Source: Myxocyprinus asiaticus (taxonomy: Eukaryota; Chordata; Actinopteri; Cypriniformes; Catostomidae). From it: a stretch of DNA of 64,000 bases. The notes under the pieces were generated by a model. It was not told the origin of the DNA, ran no database searches, and was given only the letters and a program-made list of their open reading frames with translations. The translations under genes and the position numbers were made by a program. Shown here one piece after another: positions 1 to 62,863 of the stretch. The first letter of the stretch is position 1. Each line of letters starts with the position of its first letter. The DNA is taken from positions 15,531,001-15,595,000 of the forward strand of contig NC_059346.1 in NCBI RefSeq assembly GCF_019703515.2, given 5' to 3'.

Positions 1-209
1 ATGTTTTCCATCTAAAAGGACTAAATATTAAATGAAACAAATGACAATAAAATGCAAAGTAATCTCTTCGGTAATCAAAATACTTTTTGAATGTAACTGT
101 ATTCTAAATACCAATGATTTAAATTGTAATTGTAGTGGAATACTGTTACTTATATTTTGTATTTTAAATACGTAATCCCGTTACATGTATTCCGTTACTC
201 CCCAACCCT
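1..209. repeat. End of a dispersed repeat (probable hAT-type), cut by the window edge
   Basis: The stretch is rich in 'gtattc', 'aaatac' and 'gttac' words and stops at a terminus reading, on the minus strand, CAGGGTTGGGGAGTAACGG. From memory this resembles the end of a common fish DNA transposon; the other end is outside the window, so target duplication and family cannot be verified. Confidence 0.4.
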
Positions 210-269
210 GAGTATATAGAAGTGTGTTATCTATGTATGGGTTTTGTAGTTGAGCTTTCTGCTTTGAAT

Positions 270-633
270 GGAAGAGGGGCGGGGGAACTCTAAGAGTGCA
301 GACGCTTCTTCCTTTGAGCTGTAGATGGCGCTGCTGCATCGCCTGACGCGGTCCGGCTTTGTTGCCAAGACTGCAAACGCTCCTGTTTCAGGTGATCCCT
401 TCCGGTCTCCGTACAATTCTACATTACGACGTCGTCTGCTCAGACGAGGGAGAGACAAACTTTGTTTTCCGTTTGATGGGACGTTTATCCTCAACATTCC
501 TCTCATTCAACTGGATGGGTCTTAGACCTGGATCAGAAATGGAGCATCGCTGAAGCGCAGCGTGTGAATTGTACACATTTCTGGACCAGCATGTGAGCTT
601 GAACAAATATAATCGAATCATATCAGGGAAGAC
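270..633 (+). promoter_or_regulatory. limk2: Probable limk2 promoter and 5' UTR
   Basis: This stretch lies just upstream of the limk2 start codon and is more GC-rich than the flanking AT-rich repeats. A GC box (GGGGCGGGG, 276-284) is visible; no convincing TATA box was seen. The transcription start cannot be placed from sequence alone. Short open frames here (325-525, 359-553) overlap on both strands and look like chance. Confidence 0.35.
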
Positions 634-52923
<52,290 letters not shown>

Positions 52924-54790
52924 TCCAATGGCAACAGCTGCCAACATGGGCTGGAACTTTTTTTTTTTATTTTATTTTTTTTTTTTTTTTTGGAGTTTAC
53001 AGAATTGAGCCAGAACATATATTTTGCATAAAGGGAACATGGACGCTGGTATGCTTTCTAGAGATTGTCATGGCATGCAGACATTGAGGCATTCTTGAAC
53101 TGCAGAGTGCTGTTAAGGGAACAGGTACATTTCATATATCTTGAACTTCTTTCCGAGGCCGAGTGACACTTTTTTTTCCTTCTGTCTTTCAAACAGACTA
53201 AATGGGATGGTTTATTGTTGATTTAACCATTTAACTCAAAACCTATTTGAGTGCCTACCACTGGATGACAAATTTCCCTGATGGAAGTTTCCCCAGTAGT
53301 CAGGCACAACTGTCAGATTCATTTCCACAGTGATTTAATGCAACACATATTGACTGAGTTATGAGTTTGATGAAGTGGTTAATACTGTAAATTCCCAGTG
53401 TAGCAACGCATTGCATTGATCATTAAGTATTTTGAAGATCGCAAGGATTTTAAAAGCGTTTATGGCTGAATCTCACAAAACCTTTCATAAACGTGTCGGC
53501 TCTTAGTTCACCTCAAAATCAAAAGATAGAAATTATATTTTCCTTGAAATGAAGTACAAAAAAGAAAATGAAGCCTATTTTAGGATCATTAAGATTTTTT
53601 GCATTGTAACTAGTTCCATGATAACTTAACGAGAATATTACATTTTTATTTGAAAACCGTTTTCAGTTTCCGAACATTGTAATTTTTCATGAAAGTCTCC
53701 TTTGCAGTGGAGGAAAATGCTGTTCCAGTGTGAATGAAAGACATAAACATAGCAAAATCAATGTGTTTTTACCCGAAAATGTATTTTTGTGGACTAGCCA
53801 TTGAGAATAATGGGAATTTAAAAAAAAAATAAAAAAATTACATTTACAGTGCATTAAGTAATGAGAATTTGTGTGACATTTTTCTTAATTGTCATAAAAA
53901 TAATGTCACATTGAAAAAGAAATCTGTTATGATCCTAAAATAAGCTTTTTTCTTTTCTTTTTTACCCATTTATGTCAATCTAATATGGGTGGTTGTAAGT
54001 ATTTTGCAGTTATTGGAACTACCTTGAACTCTAGGAAGGTAAATCAAGCATTGTTGAACTAAACTGCCCCCTATGCTTATGTGCACTCAGTCCCTTTCCA
54101 GTAAAATAATATATGATTGTTTCTGTACCACTAGCACTTGAGGTCATGACCTCTGTAACTCCATAACCCAAAGACAGAGAGTGAAAAAACTGTTATGAAA
54201 GAAAATAACTAGTTTCTGAGTTCTGATTTGGTTTTCCATGTGTGGTTTCCTGGGAATGCTTTTCTATATTGTAGCTACTTGCTACATCAGCTATTTAAAG
54301 AAAAACTGGAGTAGTTCATTCCACAGTCATGGACACACCTTATGTTCCAAGGCACAACAAGAGTTTTTTTTTCTATGTATCTAAACCTGCGCTGAAGTTG
54401 ATCTCTCACTGAGTGAAATAAGTGAGATTGTAATGCTGGATCTTGACCGGCCATTTCAGGGTTTCTGACCCATTTTTGAAAAGGTCTGTAATCAAAACGT
54501 CTGCAGTCGCAGATTGGAACTAATGACGTTTTGGGAGGATGTTTGAAAATGTCATTCTAACTTTGATCACAAATGTTTAAATTAAAATCTGGATATATTT
54601 TTCATTATGTATAGATTTGAAGAGATCAACAGATGTTGGGATAATGTGGATTTGTAGATCACAAATGTTTGTAGAATGTTAAAAGCATTTTTCTACACTT
54701 ATCTAAGGTACTGACATGTACAAAATTATAACCACTACATCACTGAATTTCTTACACTGTTTCATGAATAAAAATGAGCAAATAAGTATT
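52924..54790 (+). other. limk2: limk2 3' UTR
   Basis: Non-coding stretch of about 1.87 kb after the stop codon, with T-rich runs (about 52958-52991) but no recognised transposon, up to the first canonical poly(A) signal. The extent is inferred from that signal. Confidence 0.6.
54767..54772 (+). terminator. limk2: limk2 poly(A) signal
   Basis: AATAAA, the first convincing canonical signal after the limk2 stop codon on the plus strand. Earlier AATAAA-like words exist in A-rich runs near 53820-53840, so a shorter 3' UTR form is possible. Confidence 0.5.
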
Positions 54791-54792
54791 GA

Positions 54793-55703
54793 ATGTTTTT
54801 ATTTACTCTTTTGTCAATAATAATCCACTAATTTTTCCTTAGCGTCTAAACAGCCACAGGGAGGCGCTGTTGTTTTAAGAACTAGGTGGTGGCCGTGGCT
54901 ATTTCTCCAATATATAGTACGTATACTCTCCATGCTCATTATACTTGGATTACCTAATACGTTTGCCAAAATGTGCAGTTTACAAGGGAGTACACCTTCC
55001 ATTTCCATCCACCAGATCTTTTTGTTGATTCATTATTTAATTGCACAGCCAAGAGTTGCGGTTTTGTTTATTATTGGGTTAAAAATAACTTTTTAATTAA
55101 AAAATGGTAACTGGCAGGTTTAAACATGCGCTTAACGAGGTCACGTGACATCCATGTAGCATGCTGCTGTTTGAACTATGTATACTGTCACGTACTATTT
55201 AAAAAGTAGTATTTAGTAATAGACTGTGCAGTATGCTGCTAGTTTTCTGTTCTGAACATTTTATGCCCATAGGGTTAAGTAGCTACTATATGATATGTAG
55301 AACACACCGCCATGTACCCGTAGTGTAAAATACTAGGAACATATTAAAAAAGGACGACAATATACTTCAAACGGATTATATTTCACAGCAGTAAAAAAAA
55401 AACAACAACTGCCAAACATAATGCAATTAAGATCTTTTGAAACTATGAGAAGTTGTACAGTCCAGTGTATCACAGGGAAAAAAATGCATACATCAGAGAC
55501 TAAACTAAATCAAAAATACAACTCTACAAAATGTAAAATGAAACCTTTTTTTATCAGGTGGAAAAATATAAATCGGATTGTTTACTCCACCTTTAGTACA
55601 GTAATTTAATACCTTGTCTTGCACTCTCTCTTGCAGTCCTTGAGAAATCTTGACAAACTCATTTGCAACTATTGCTTTAATGGAATAAAACGCAACCCCT
55701 ATA
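54793..55703. other. Intergenic region downstream of limk2
   Basis: No gene or repeat family recognised. Confidence 0.4.
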
Positions 55704-55814
55704 GACCATATTCACAGTAGCGGCATCTAACGAAGCAGTGAGGGATAGAAGTCTTCAATGACGCTGTATAAAGCTCCTAGATCACATCTAATGTTCCGCA
55801 ACTCATGTTGTCTT

Positions 55815-55845
<31 letters not shown>

Positions 55846-56010
55846 GTCTACTGGACTTTCTTAAGCTATTTTTCAATGTTTCATCAGCGGAACGAACCAA
55901 AAACACTTCAAACAACTGTAAAACCCAATGAAGAGACTGTTTGTCTATCCCTCACAGCCTGGTTTGTCATTCCCGTCAAAAATCAAAGATGGCGCTGCTG
56001 TGAATAAGGT
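55704..56010. mobile_element. Foldback MITE, 307 bp
   Basis: Left 'accatattcacagtagcgg' and right 'ggcgctgctgtgaataaggt' are inverted repeats, with inner arms 'gtgagggatag' against 'ctatccctcac'. The poly(T) at 55819-55845 lies in the loop. Confidence 0.7.
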
Positions 56011-56097
56011 GATTAATATTTCTCAGCTGAACAATTGGACCATTTTATTATGTTTCAAAGTACATTGTTTCTAACCATATAGAATGGTCTTAATTTA

Positions 56098-56712
56098 CAG
56101 AGTGCGTTTACATGCATGTTCTTATACCGATTATGCTTAAGACGACAACGTGTGTGGTTCTGTAAACCCATTAAACGGCTTTCCTTTATCGGTTTAAGGT
56201 CATAAGAATAAACCAGTTGACATGGGTAGATTTTTGCCCATTTCCCAGATTTCATGTGAACACCTTTACCTGCGTTCTTACCGTCTTATGAACCTATTAA
56301 TTGTTGTGCGCACATCTCTTCACGGATTGACGACAAAAGCAGAGAATAGCTCAATTATTTCAAATCTCATGTAATTGTGTTTTTCTTGCTTTGCCAGATT
56401 TATTTAATAAGCTGATTTTTGTGAGTTATCAACGCATTGGTGTGCATGTAAACAGGCTCAATGACATACATTTACTGCATAAACCGATCGACACGGGAAG
56501 ATTTTGGCCCATTACCCTGATTTCGCTCCACATGCAAACAACTTATCCAATGTACGCAACTGTTGTGCACATGTCCGTTAACGTTTTAACATCAAAAGCA
56601 GGATAAACCAATGATTTTAAATGTCATGTAAACGCAGTTTTTTTGCAGAATCTTGGATTAAACTGATTTGTGGTTGTTAGAAGCTTATTGTTGTGCATGT
56701 AAACACGCTCAC
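56098..56712. repeat. Two adjoining units of a 'GTTTACATGCA' repeat
   Basis: Units about 56098-56455 and 56456-56712 share the words 'ttgttgtgc(g/a)cac', 'aaaagcag', 'catgtaa', and both end in 'gtgcatgtaaacacgctca'-like sequence. A third relative, complete with inverted ends, is at 61385-61765. Confidence 0.6.
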
Positions 56713-56719
56713 CCCCCGG

Positions 56720-57488
56720 TCAGACCCTTTCTGATTGGTCAGCTGAGGTCTCCTTATTTCCTTCCTTAAAAACAATAGCGCTCATTCAGTTTTCAATACT
56801 CACTTCTCATGAACCAAAAGCAATACATTCAAAAGTAAGGCAACATCTCCAGAAAGCTGTTTTTTGTATTTGCTTTCCTCTTCATTTGAAGTCAAAAACC
56901 TTCACCTAGCATAGACAGTTCTAGCAACCCAGGTCACATGATCTGACTAATTGTTGAATATTAATTTCTTGGATAGCACTTTCAAATTAGCTCTAGTACC
57001 GCTCCTTATTCAGTGAAAAGCACAGCTGTGGAGCATCAGTGTCTAACACTTTTCTCAGTTTCAACTGCATTAGGAACCAAGAATGGATTGTCTCCTCTTT
57101 CAAAACAATATATCTTTAGATGATCTAATCCATGGTCACTTCATAAAAGGATACATGTTTGTCATTGTCAGTGTTGCCCTCTCACTGGAATTTAACAAGC
57201 AGGGAGTATTCATCCCCTGTAATGATGTGCAATGTACTCTAAATTTAATTGCAAGGAAAATGAGAATCCCTGACATGCATATTTATACAAAACCACCTTT
57301 TCAAACCCTTTCCAGTTTTCCAGCACATGCTCTACTTTTACCGTGAAACTGTGCTGTAAAGGCAGGGCACAGAGAATAGAGATGACAGGCAGAAGCAAGT
57401 GGATGTGGGGTTTGGTCCTCTGAGGTTCTGTAGTCCAACATAGTCATGTCTTAACTAAGCCTGTCCAGGCGCTCATCCTGTTCCTCTC
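56720..57488 (-). other. pik3ip1: Probable pik3ip1 3' UTR
   Basis: Stretch directly downstream of the pik3ip1 stop, free of recognised repeats. No unambiguous AATAAA was found on the minus strand close to the stop, so the end is not fixed; the left limit given is simply where a foldback repeat begins. Confidence 0.3.
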
Positions 57489-57705
57489 TCAGGCTCCGGG
57501 AGTCCCCGCAGACCCCATAAGAGGGTCGGCCCCCTCAGCGGGCTCCTGAGTGGGGGTCTGGTTGTTAAGTTCAGCTGTGATGACAATGGTGTTTTCATCA
57601 ACAATCTCACAGGTAGGATTGGCAAAGGCGGAGAGAGGAAGAGTGATGCGATGCATCTCGCGCTCATAAACGCGCTGGTCATGCTGTTTCTTAAGGTCAC
57701 GACCC
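57489..57705 (-). CDS. pik3ip1: pik3ip1 last coding exon (cytoplasmic tail)
   Basis: Acceptor GTTCTGCAG on the minus strand; 71 residues plus TGA. It contains RDLKKQHDQRVYEREM, RITLPLSAFANPTCE, VDENTIVITAELNNQ and the end PLMGSAGTPGA. The open frame runs on past the acceptor to 57881, but that part is intron. Confidence 0.95.
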
Positions 57706-60700
57706 CTGCAGAACAGACCACAAAAACATACATAGTGTTTCAGTAGAACCTCAACAACAGTTATGACATACAGATTTTTATTTATATCTACACAGTCAAG
57801 TTTGAGTTTCATCAAATTATCAAGTAATACACTGGAGTGCAAAAGTCTGAAACCACTATTAAAATTTTTTCTCTTTTGCATTATTTTCTAATGTAATATT
57901 ATATTGGAAAAATAATTATCCAAGTAACATTGAGTGGAATGTTGATATGAAAAATGTACATAAGTTTAATAATTTCTCAGTATTTGGTGCATTTATTTAA
58001 GTTGGCATGGCATTCACAAGTTTGCAAAAAAAAAAAAAAAAAAACTGATGATCTTGAGAATGTTCCAAAGAGCATTGTGACGAGGAGGAAGGTCGTGAAG
58101 ACGCACGCCCGGCACTGAATCGTCCTAATCAGCCGGGAGGGGGATAAGGACGAGCCGGAGACGCCAGTTCAGGAGAGAGAGAGAGAGAGAGAGAGACGCA
58201 CGAAGCTGTGTGTGTGTGTCTATGTTTGTTTTGCAGTTTATTTTATGTTTGTGTTCAGTTTGTTATTAAAGTTTATGTTGACTGTTCAGCTGGTTCCCGC
58301 CGCCTCCTGCCCATCTTAAGAACCACGTTACAAGCATCTTATGTGCTATAATGCAAGCAAGTAAATCTAACCTTTTGTACAAAGGAATTAACATGTCAAT
58401 GCCTTGAATTTGCTTACATTTGAGTAGTGGCCTAGAAATAGGGCAAAATCTTAAACATTTAAAAATCAACTTTTGTTTTTATATTTTCAAAATCCAAAAA
58501 CTGCTTTTTTATTTTAGATTTAAATTACAAAAAGCCCAGATTTTCAATGTGGTTTAAGACATTTGGACCCCACTGCACATTATTACAAGGGTCAGTGACG
58601 TGATGCTCATTTTTTTATCCGGATCTATTAAGTTAATTAAAATTACACAAAACACAAAAAGTTGCACAAAACAATTACTTAAATAGATGAACATATTTTC
58701 AATTACTGTGTTAAAAAATCATTTTGATATTTTTTTTTCTGGGAATTGTGATGTGGTGTACCCGTCCAGAGATGGTTAAAAAAAATAAAAAAATAAAAAT
58801 AAAAGGATTTTTAAAAGCTGAAACTGTTGAAATAAGCCATGAAATGTTGCCATGAGTAGTGCAGAATAATCTTTTATTATTATTTCTTTAAAAAATGTTT
58901 TTAGAGGGGACCTGGGTAGCTCAGTGGTAAAAAACAAACATGTTTTTAGTAATATTTAAAAACGATTTGAATTTATGTCCACCAAATCAAAGTCATGTGG
59001 TGTAACCAATGTGTAGATTGCCATTTTGTTGTCATGTCACAAAAAAAAAAAAAAAAAACAGAGGACCCCTTTTGACCATCATGACTATATGTACAGTAAA
59101 AAAAGAAAATCAGATATTTTGACATTTTTATTAAAAGGCACATTTTGTTCAGGTCATATAAAGTAACCCTGGGAAAATTTATAAAAATAAAAAATAAAAT
59201 AATTTACCTCGAAAAATTTTGATGATTTGAAAATTAATGATTAAGTGGTGTACATTCATGTATTTAAGATGCAATTAAGTATTTTAATACCTTTTACTTG
59301 ATGGTTACACCACGTGACATTTTTAGAGTCATTAAATAAAAAATTTTAAAGGACAAAGTGTATAATTTATTCCCCAAAAATATATGAACCCCACATAAAA
59401 AAACACTGATTACATTTCAACAAACCTGATACAAGTGGTTTAAACTAGTTTTTAAAAAAAATCTCATTTTTATCATTTGTCAATGACCTACAACTTTCTG
59501 ATACACAAAAGATAGTTTTCAGAAGTAATTCTTTAAAGAACCATTCTGAATTACATAATCCACAACAATTAATGACTTATGATGCAGAAGTTCCACTTCA
59601 TTTCCTCTGAATATTCACAAGATTAAATAACACCCATCCAGTGCAAGTCCGTTCGAGCTAGACTGTGATATTTAACAGTGAGGAGCTACAGACTGATTTG
59701 GCTTCTGTATCGCCTATTTTTAGCTGCAAGATATGAATGTGCTTCTGTAAAGAGTGAGAGCAAGCTCTGATTTGTCATTCACTGCTAAGCAAAGGATGGA
59801 TCTCAATGATAACTTTCCTTTACTGATTACTAGAAGTGGTCGAGACTGAAAAATGGGAGCTGAATACTCAGGCCCGGTTCTACGGGGGTGCTTGAGGGTG
59901 CTAAGCAAATTATTCGACCCACGGGCAGTAGTTTGCCCTGGTCTGCAATTGAGGGTGCTCTAAGGTTCTATGGGGGTGCTTGAGGGTGCTAAGCAAATTA
60001 TACGACCCGCGGGCAGTAGTTTGCCCTGGTCTGCTATTGAGGGTGCTCTAAGGTTCTATGGGGGTGCTTGAGGGTGCTAAGCAAATTATACGACCCGCGG
60101 GCAGTAGTTTGCCCTGGTCTGCTATTGAGGGTGCTCTAAGGTTCCCTTATGTGAGAAAAAAAAAAGCAATAATGTTTTGTACATGAAGAACTGTTGTGTT
60201 GTTTTAGTAGAATTTAAACACGATTTAATATATAATTATTATTTTTTTTAAATACGATACATCTCCACTTTATACAGAGCACCCCCACTATTTTCAGAAG
60301 CACCCTCAGTGATTTTGTTCTGGAACCGGTCCTGTGAATACTGGACATATATCATATTGCTCAACTGCAACCTGTTAACTTCAGTCTTTCCTTTGATATC
60401 ATCTTCCTAGATTCCTTCATTCCACTCCATCTCTCTCTCACTCTCTTTCTCTCTCTTTCTTTCAGGCAGCACACAGATCTGCGGCAGGTTATGCAATCCT
60501 CCTACTCCTATTGAAACCTTACCCAGCACTTCCAGTGCCTGTGTTTCTGCAGTGAGCTCTACCTTACCAGATCTGAGCAAAGCCTTCTTTAACAGTTAAT
60601 ATAGACATGGGCAAACAATGGCCCATGGGCTGGATCCACAGGTCATTTATCCTGAAAACGTTTTATTTTTAAATGCTATTCAAATCCATCATTTTGCAGT

Positions 60701-62137
60701 AGGACCTAAAAAGCATCCACAAGCTTTTACGTGCTCAGGGTTACCAGATTTCAAGCAATCCAAACCACTCAATCAGAGCTTTAAACATGCAGAATTGGAA
60801 AATATTCTTCTGCAATCTTTCTCTGCTGATGGATGGATGGATGGATGGATGGATGAATGGATGGATATTAATATTGAGCCAATTAATCGCAAGGAAAACA
60901 ATGACTTACAATCAGACACACCTAATCAGACAAACAAGTACAAGGCAACTAGCTGGCCTGCCAAACTTGTTCAAAATAGAGGAGAAATGCCTCAAGTGTT
61001 AGACCTTAAATCAGATTAGAATTAAATCTTCAATTTGATGGCTTCCTATTACATCAGCACCATGGGGTTTTGGTTATATCAGTTATTAGACATGCATTAA
61101 CAATTGATAACGCTAGATGTCAGCTTTCAGATTCTCTCAGTTCCTCCCCAAACTCAACACCCACTTCCAAACAACCTCCTATAAGTAGAGAGGCAAGAAA
61201 CCTCAAATAAGTAAACATACCCACCATCTCTCTCTCTCTCTCTCTCTCTATTTCTCACTCTCTCTCTCTGATGTGTCTAATGGCATTAAAGTGGCACAGA
61301 TTGTGGTGTTTTAAGGGTGTGTTGCCAGATAGTGCATAGCCTTTTCATCTGTGATTTTTTGTTCCCTTGAAAGCATGTACAATGACATTGAGCCTGTTTA
61401 CATGCACACCAATATGCCCTCCCAAAAATCAGCTTCTAAAAACATCAGATAAAGCAAGAAAAATGTTTTAACATGAGAGTTGAAATAATGGAGTTTTCTC
61501 TGCTTTTGATGTCAATCTGTGAAGTCATGTGCACAACACTTACGTTCATTAAATAAGCCTGTAAGAACACCGGTAAAGCTGTTTACATGCAATGCAAAAT
61601 CGGGGTAATGGCCGAAAATCTTGATTGTTGAATGGTTTATTCTTAAGCGCTTTGTGACCTTAAACTGATAAAGGAAATACGTTTAATGCGTTTACAAGAC
61701 CACACACATTGTCAGCTTTTTAAGTATAATCGGTGTAAGAACGTGCATGTAAACACGCTCATTGTTTTTCCTTTGTTCCATAGATAGCACTTCTGAGCTA
61801 GATAAAATCCAGTAAGTGCCAACTGTCTGCAAACTCTTACCCAAACAACACTGTGGTCACCAGCAAAGAGAAACTAGATCTATAATGAATTGAAACAAAG
61901 TTTATGAAGCTATATTGGCCAAACATCTCTTTCCTTCGAGTTTTTTCTGAAGAACTAAAGAACTGCCTGTATTTTGTCTGTTGTCCTGCCCTGTTAATTA
62001 CATTCATTGTCTATTCTCTCAAACTGTGATGGGTCAGTGCGTTTCAGGTTGTACTCACCGTTTGTAGAAGTATCCCATTGTGATGCCGCCTCCGAGGAGG
62101 ATGATGATGGCCATCATGAGTACAGCAAGAACATAAC
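57489..62137 (-). CDS. pik3ip1: pik3ip1, 3' part: transmembrane and cytoplasmic exons
   Basis: PIK3IP1 is a single-pass membrane protein with an extracellular kringle domain whose cytoplasmic tail binds the PI3K catalytic subunit and damps PI3K signalling. Only its last two coding exons are visible: 62137-62059 and 57705-57489, spliced in phase (CG|G). They encode a hydrophobic segment (YVLAVLMMAIIILLGGGI), the stop-transfer YFYKRGRDLKKQHDQ, and a tail with MHRITLPLSAFANPTCEIVD and the ending GTPGA. This matches vertebrate PIK3IP1 over its whole C-terminus. The kringle and signal-peptide exons should lie to the right of 64000. The gene is convergent with limk2, as in human. Confidence 0.93.
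57830..58575. mobile_element. Tc1-type MITE with a later insertion
   Basis: Left CACTGGAGTGCAAAAGTCTG after TA; right 'agacatttggaccccactg' (last base 58575). Interrupted at 58076-58332 by a TG...CA element. No transposase frame. Confidence 0.65.
58076..58332 (+). mobile_element. Probable solo LTR, 257 bp
   Basis: Starts TGTGACGAGGAGG, ends CCACGTTACA (TG...CA rule), flanked by exact 5-bp repeats AGCAT at 58071-58075 and 58333-58337. It contains a possible poly(A) signal 'attaaa' near 58265 and (GA)n and (GT)n runs. The LTR family is unknown; a non-LTR origin is possible but 5-bp duplications favour an LTR. Confidence 0.55.
58576..59868. other. pik3ip1 intron stretch, AT-rich
   Basis: No gene recognised. 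58905-58930 is a 26-bp match to the SINE head (CCTGGGTAGCTCAGTGG). Variants of 'gtggtgta' and its complement recur (58752, 58996, 59247, 59307) and hint at an old repeat. Confidence 0.4.
59869..60334. mobile_element. hAT MITE with exact target duplication and internal 88-bp tandem repeats
   Basis: Left CAGGCCCGGTTCTACGGG and right TTCTGGAACCGGTCCTG are inverted; exact octamer TGAATACT at 59861-59868 and 60335-60342. The left half is three 88-bp units (59876-60139). Confidence 0.82.
59876..60139. repeat. Tandem repeat, 3 x 88 bp
   Basis: Units start at 59876, 59964 and 60052 with GGTTCTA(C/T)GGGGGTGCTT. Units 2 and 3 look identical; unit 1 differs at a few positions. The unit includes the palindrome-like GGGCAGTAGTTTGCCC. 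Confidence 0.95.
60343..61384. other. pik3ip1 intron stretch with simple repeats
   Basis: Holds a (GGAT)n run at about 60827-60864 and a (CT)n run at about 61227-61268. The 133-residue frame 60618-61019 reads through the GGAT repeat and shows no domain, so it is not called. Confidence 0.45.
61385..61765. mobile_element. 'GTTTACATGCA' MITE in the pik3ip1 intron
   Basis: Left 'gagcctgtttacatgcacac' and right 'acgtgcatgtaaacacgctc' are inverted repeats. Internal words match the units at 56098-56712. Confidence 0.65.
62059..62137 (-). CDS. pik3ip1: pik3ip1 penultimate coding exon (transmembrane segment)
   Basis: Read on the minus strand: acceptor ATGCAAG, 79-nt exon, donor CG|GTGAGTAC. It begins in phase 1 (two bases GT finishing a codon from the missing upstream exon) and encodes a run of about 20 hydrophobic residues, then GYFYKR. 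Confidence 0.92.
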
Positions 62138-62859
62138 CTTGCATGATACAAAATAAGAAATATAAGCATGAACTTCTTAGTTCTTCTGGATATAGTATAT
62201 CAACATCTTGAAGGTACTATCCAAACCTACTGAAAATGCTTGAAAAGGGTGATTTTAAATTTGTTAAACAGGACCAAAGTCCCTTTCAAGGCAAGTCAGT
62301 CCACTTGGTGGCCATCTTGGGAAAACTCCATGGCAGCTATTTTTTAAGGATACCAGCGGCGTGAAAGTACAGCTTCTATCTACTTGAACAGGGTCTCCCA
62401 AACTTAAGTTTTACCTATTATACGGTACTTCCTTTTTAACACCCGCCATATTGGCTGTTAAAATTTCTCCCATTCATTTTAATACAAGTGGTCTTGCTTG
62501 AGCTAAACAGTCTCTGGTTGTACGTATTACTGGATCAACATCTTTTGTTGGTCATGGAACAACATTCCTATCTAATTAACATAGGCCGAACCCTATAAAT
62601 GGAGTCGGAGGAGGCCCTACCCACATGGGGGAAAACAAATCCCAGTTACCATAGCTACCAATTTGTAGATTCCACACATCTATCTGGAAAATGAAATTTA
62701 TATGTGAGATTTCACATAAGTCTCTATCTATTGCTAAACTGCTTGTTTTCTTTTGGCTTCCTTTATTCAGTTAGCTGGCAAAAATTTTTGTTTTGAAAAC
62801 AAATTCAGTTCCACATTTTTTTTAATCTAAAAATAGTTAATTCTCTAAACTTTCCCCAT
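62138..62859. other. pik3ip1 intron stretch, no exon found
   Basis: I looked for the missing upstream pik3ip1 exon (it must end in phase 1) on the minus strand and found none that I can support. A short duplication 'ttccccattgatat' occurs at about 62850 and 62883, just before the LINE. Confidence 0.35.
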
Positions 62860-62863
62860 TGAT

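Noticed and set aside
57706..57881. Upstream extension of the pik3ip1 last-exon frame (LLHSSVLLDNLMKLKLD...)
   Set aside because: It lies beyond the TTCTGCAG acceptor, and the phase of the transmembrane exon joins exactly at 57705.
59876..60139. CRISPR-like or satellite array
   Set aside because: Three direct 88-bp units without spacers, inside a hAT MITE in a vertebrate genome.
60618..61019. 133-residue frame upstream of the CT repeat
   Set aside because: It crosses a GGAT microsatellite and shows no family motif, conserved splice site or homology I recognise.
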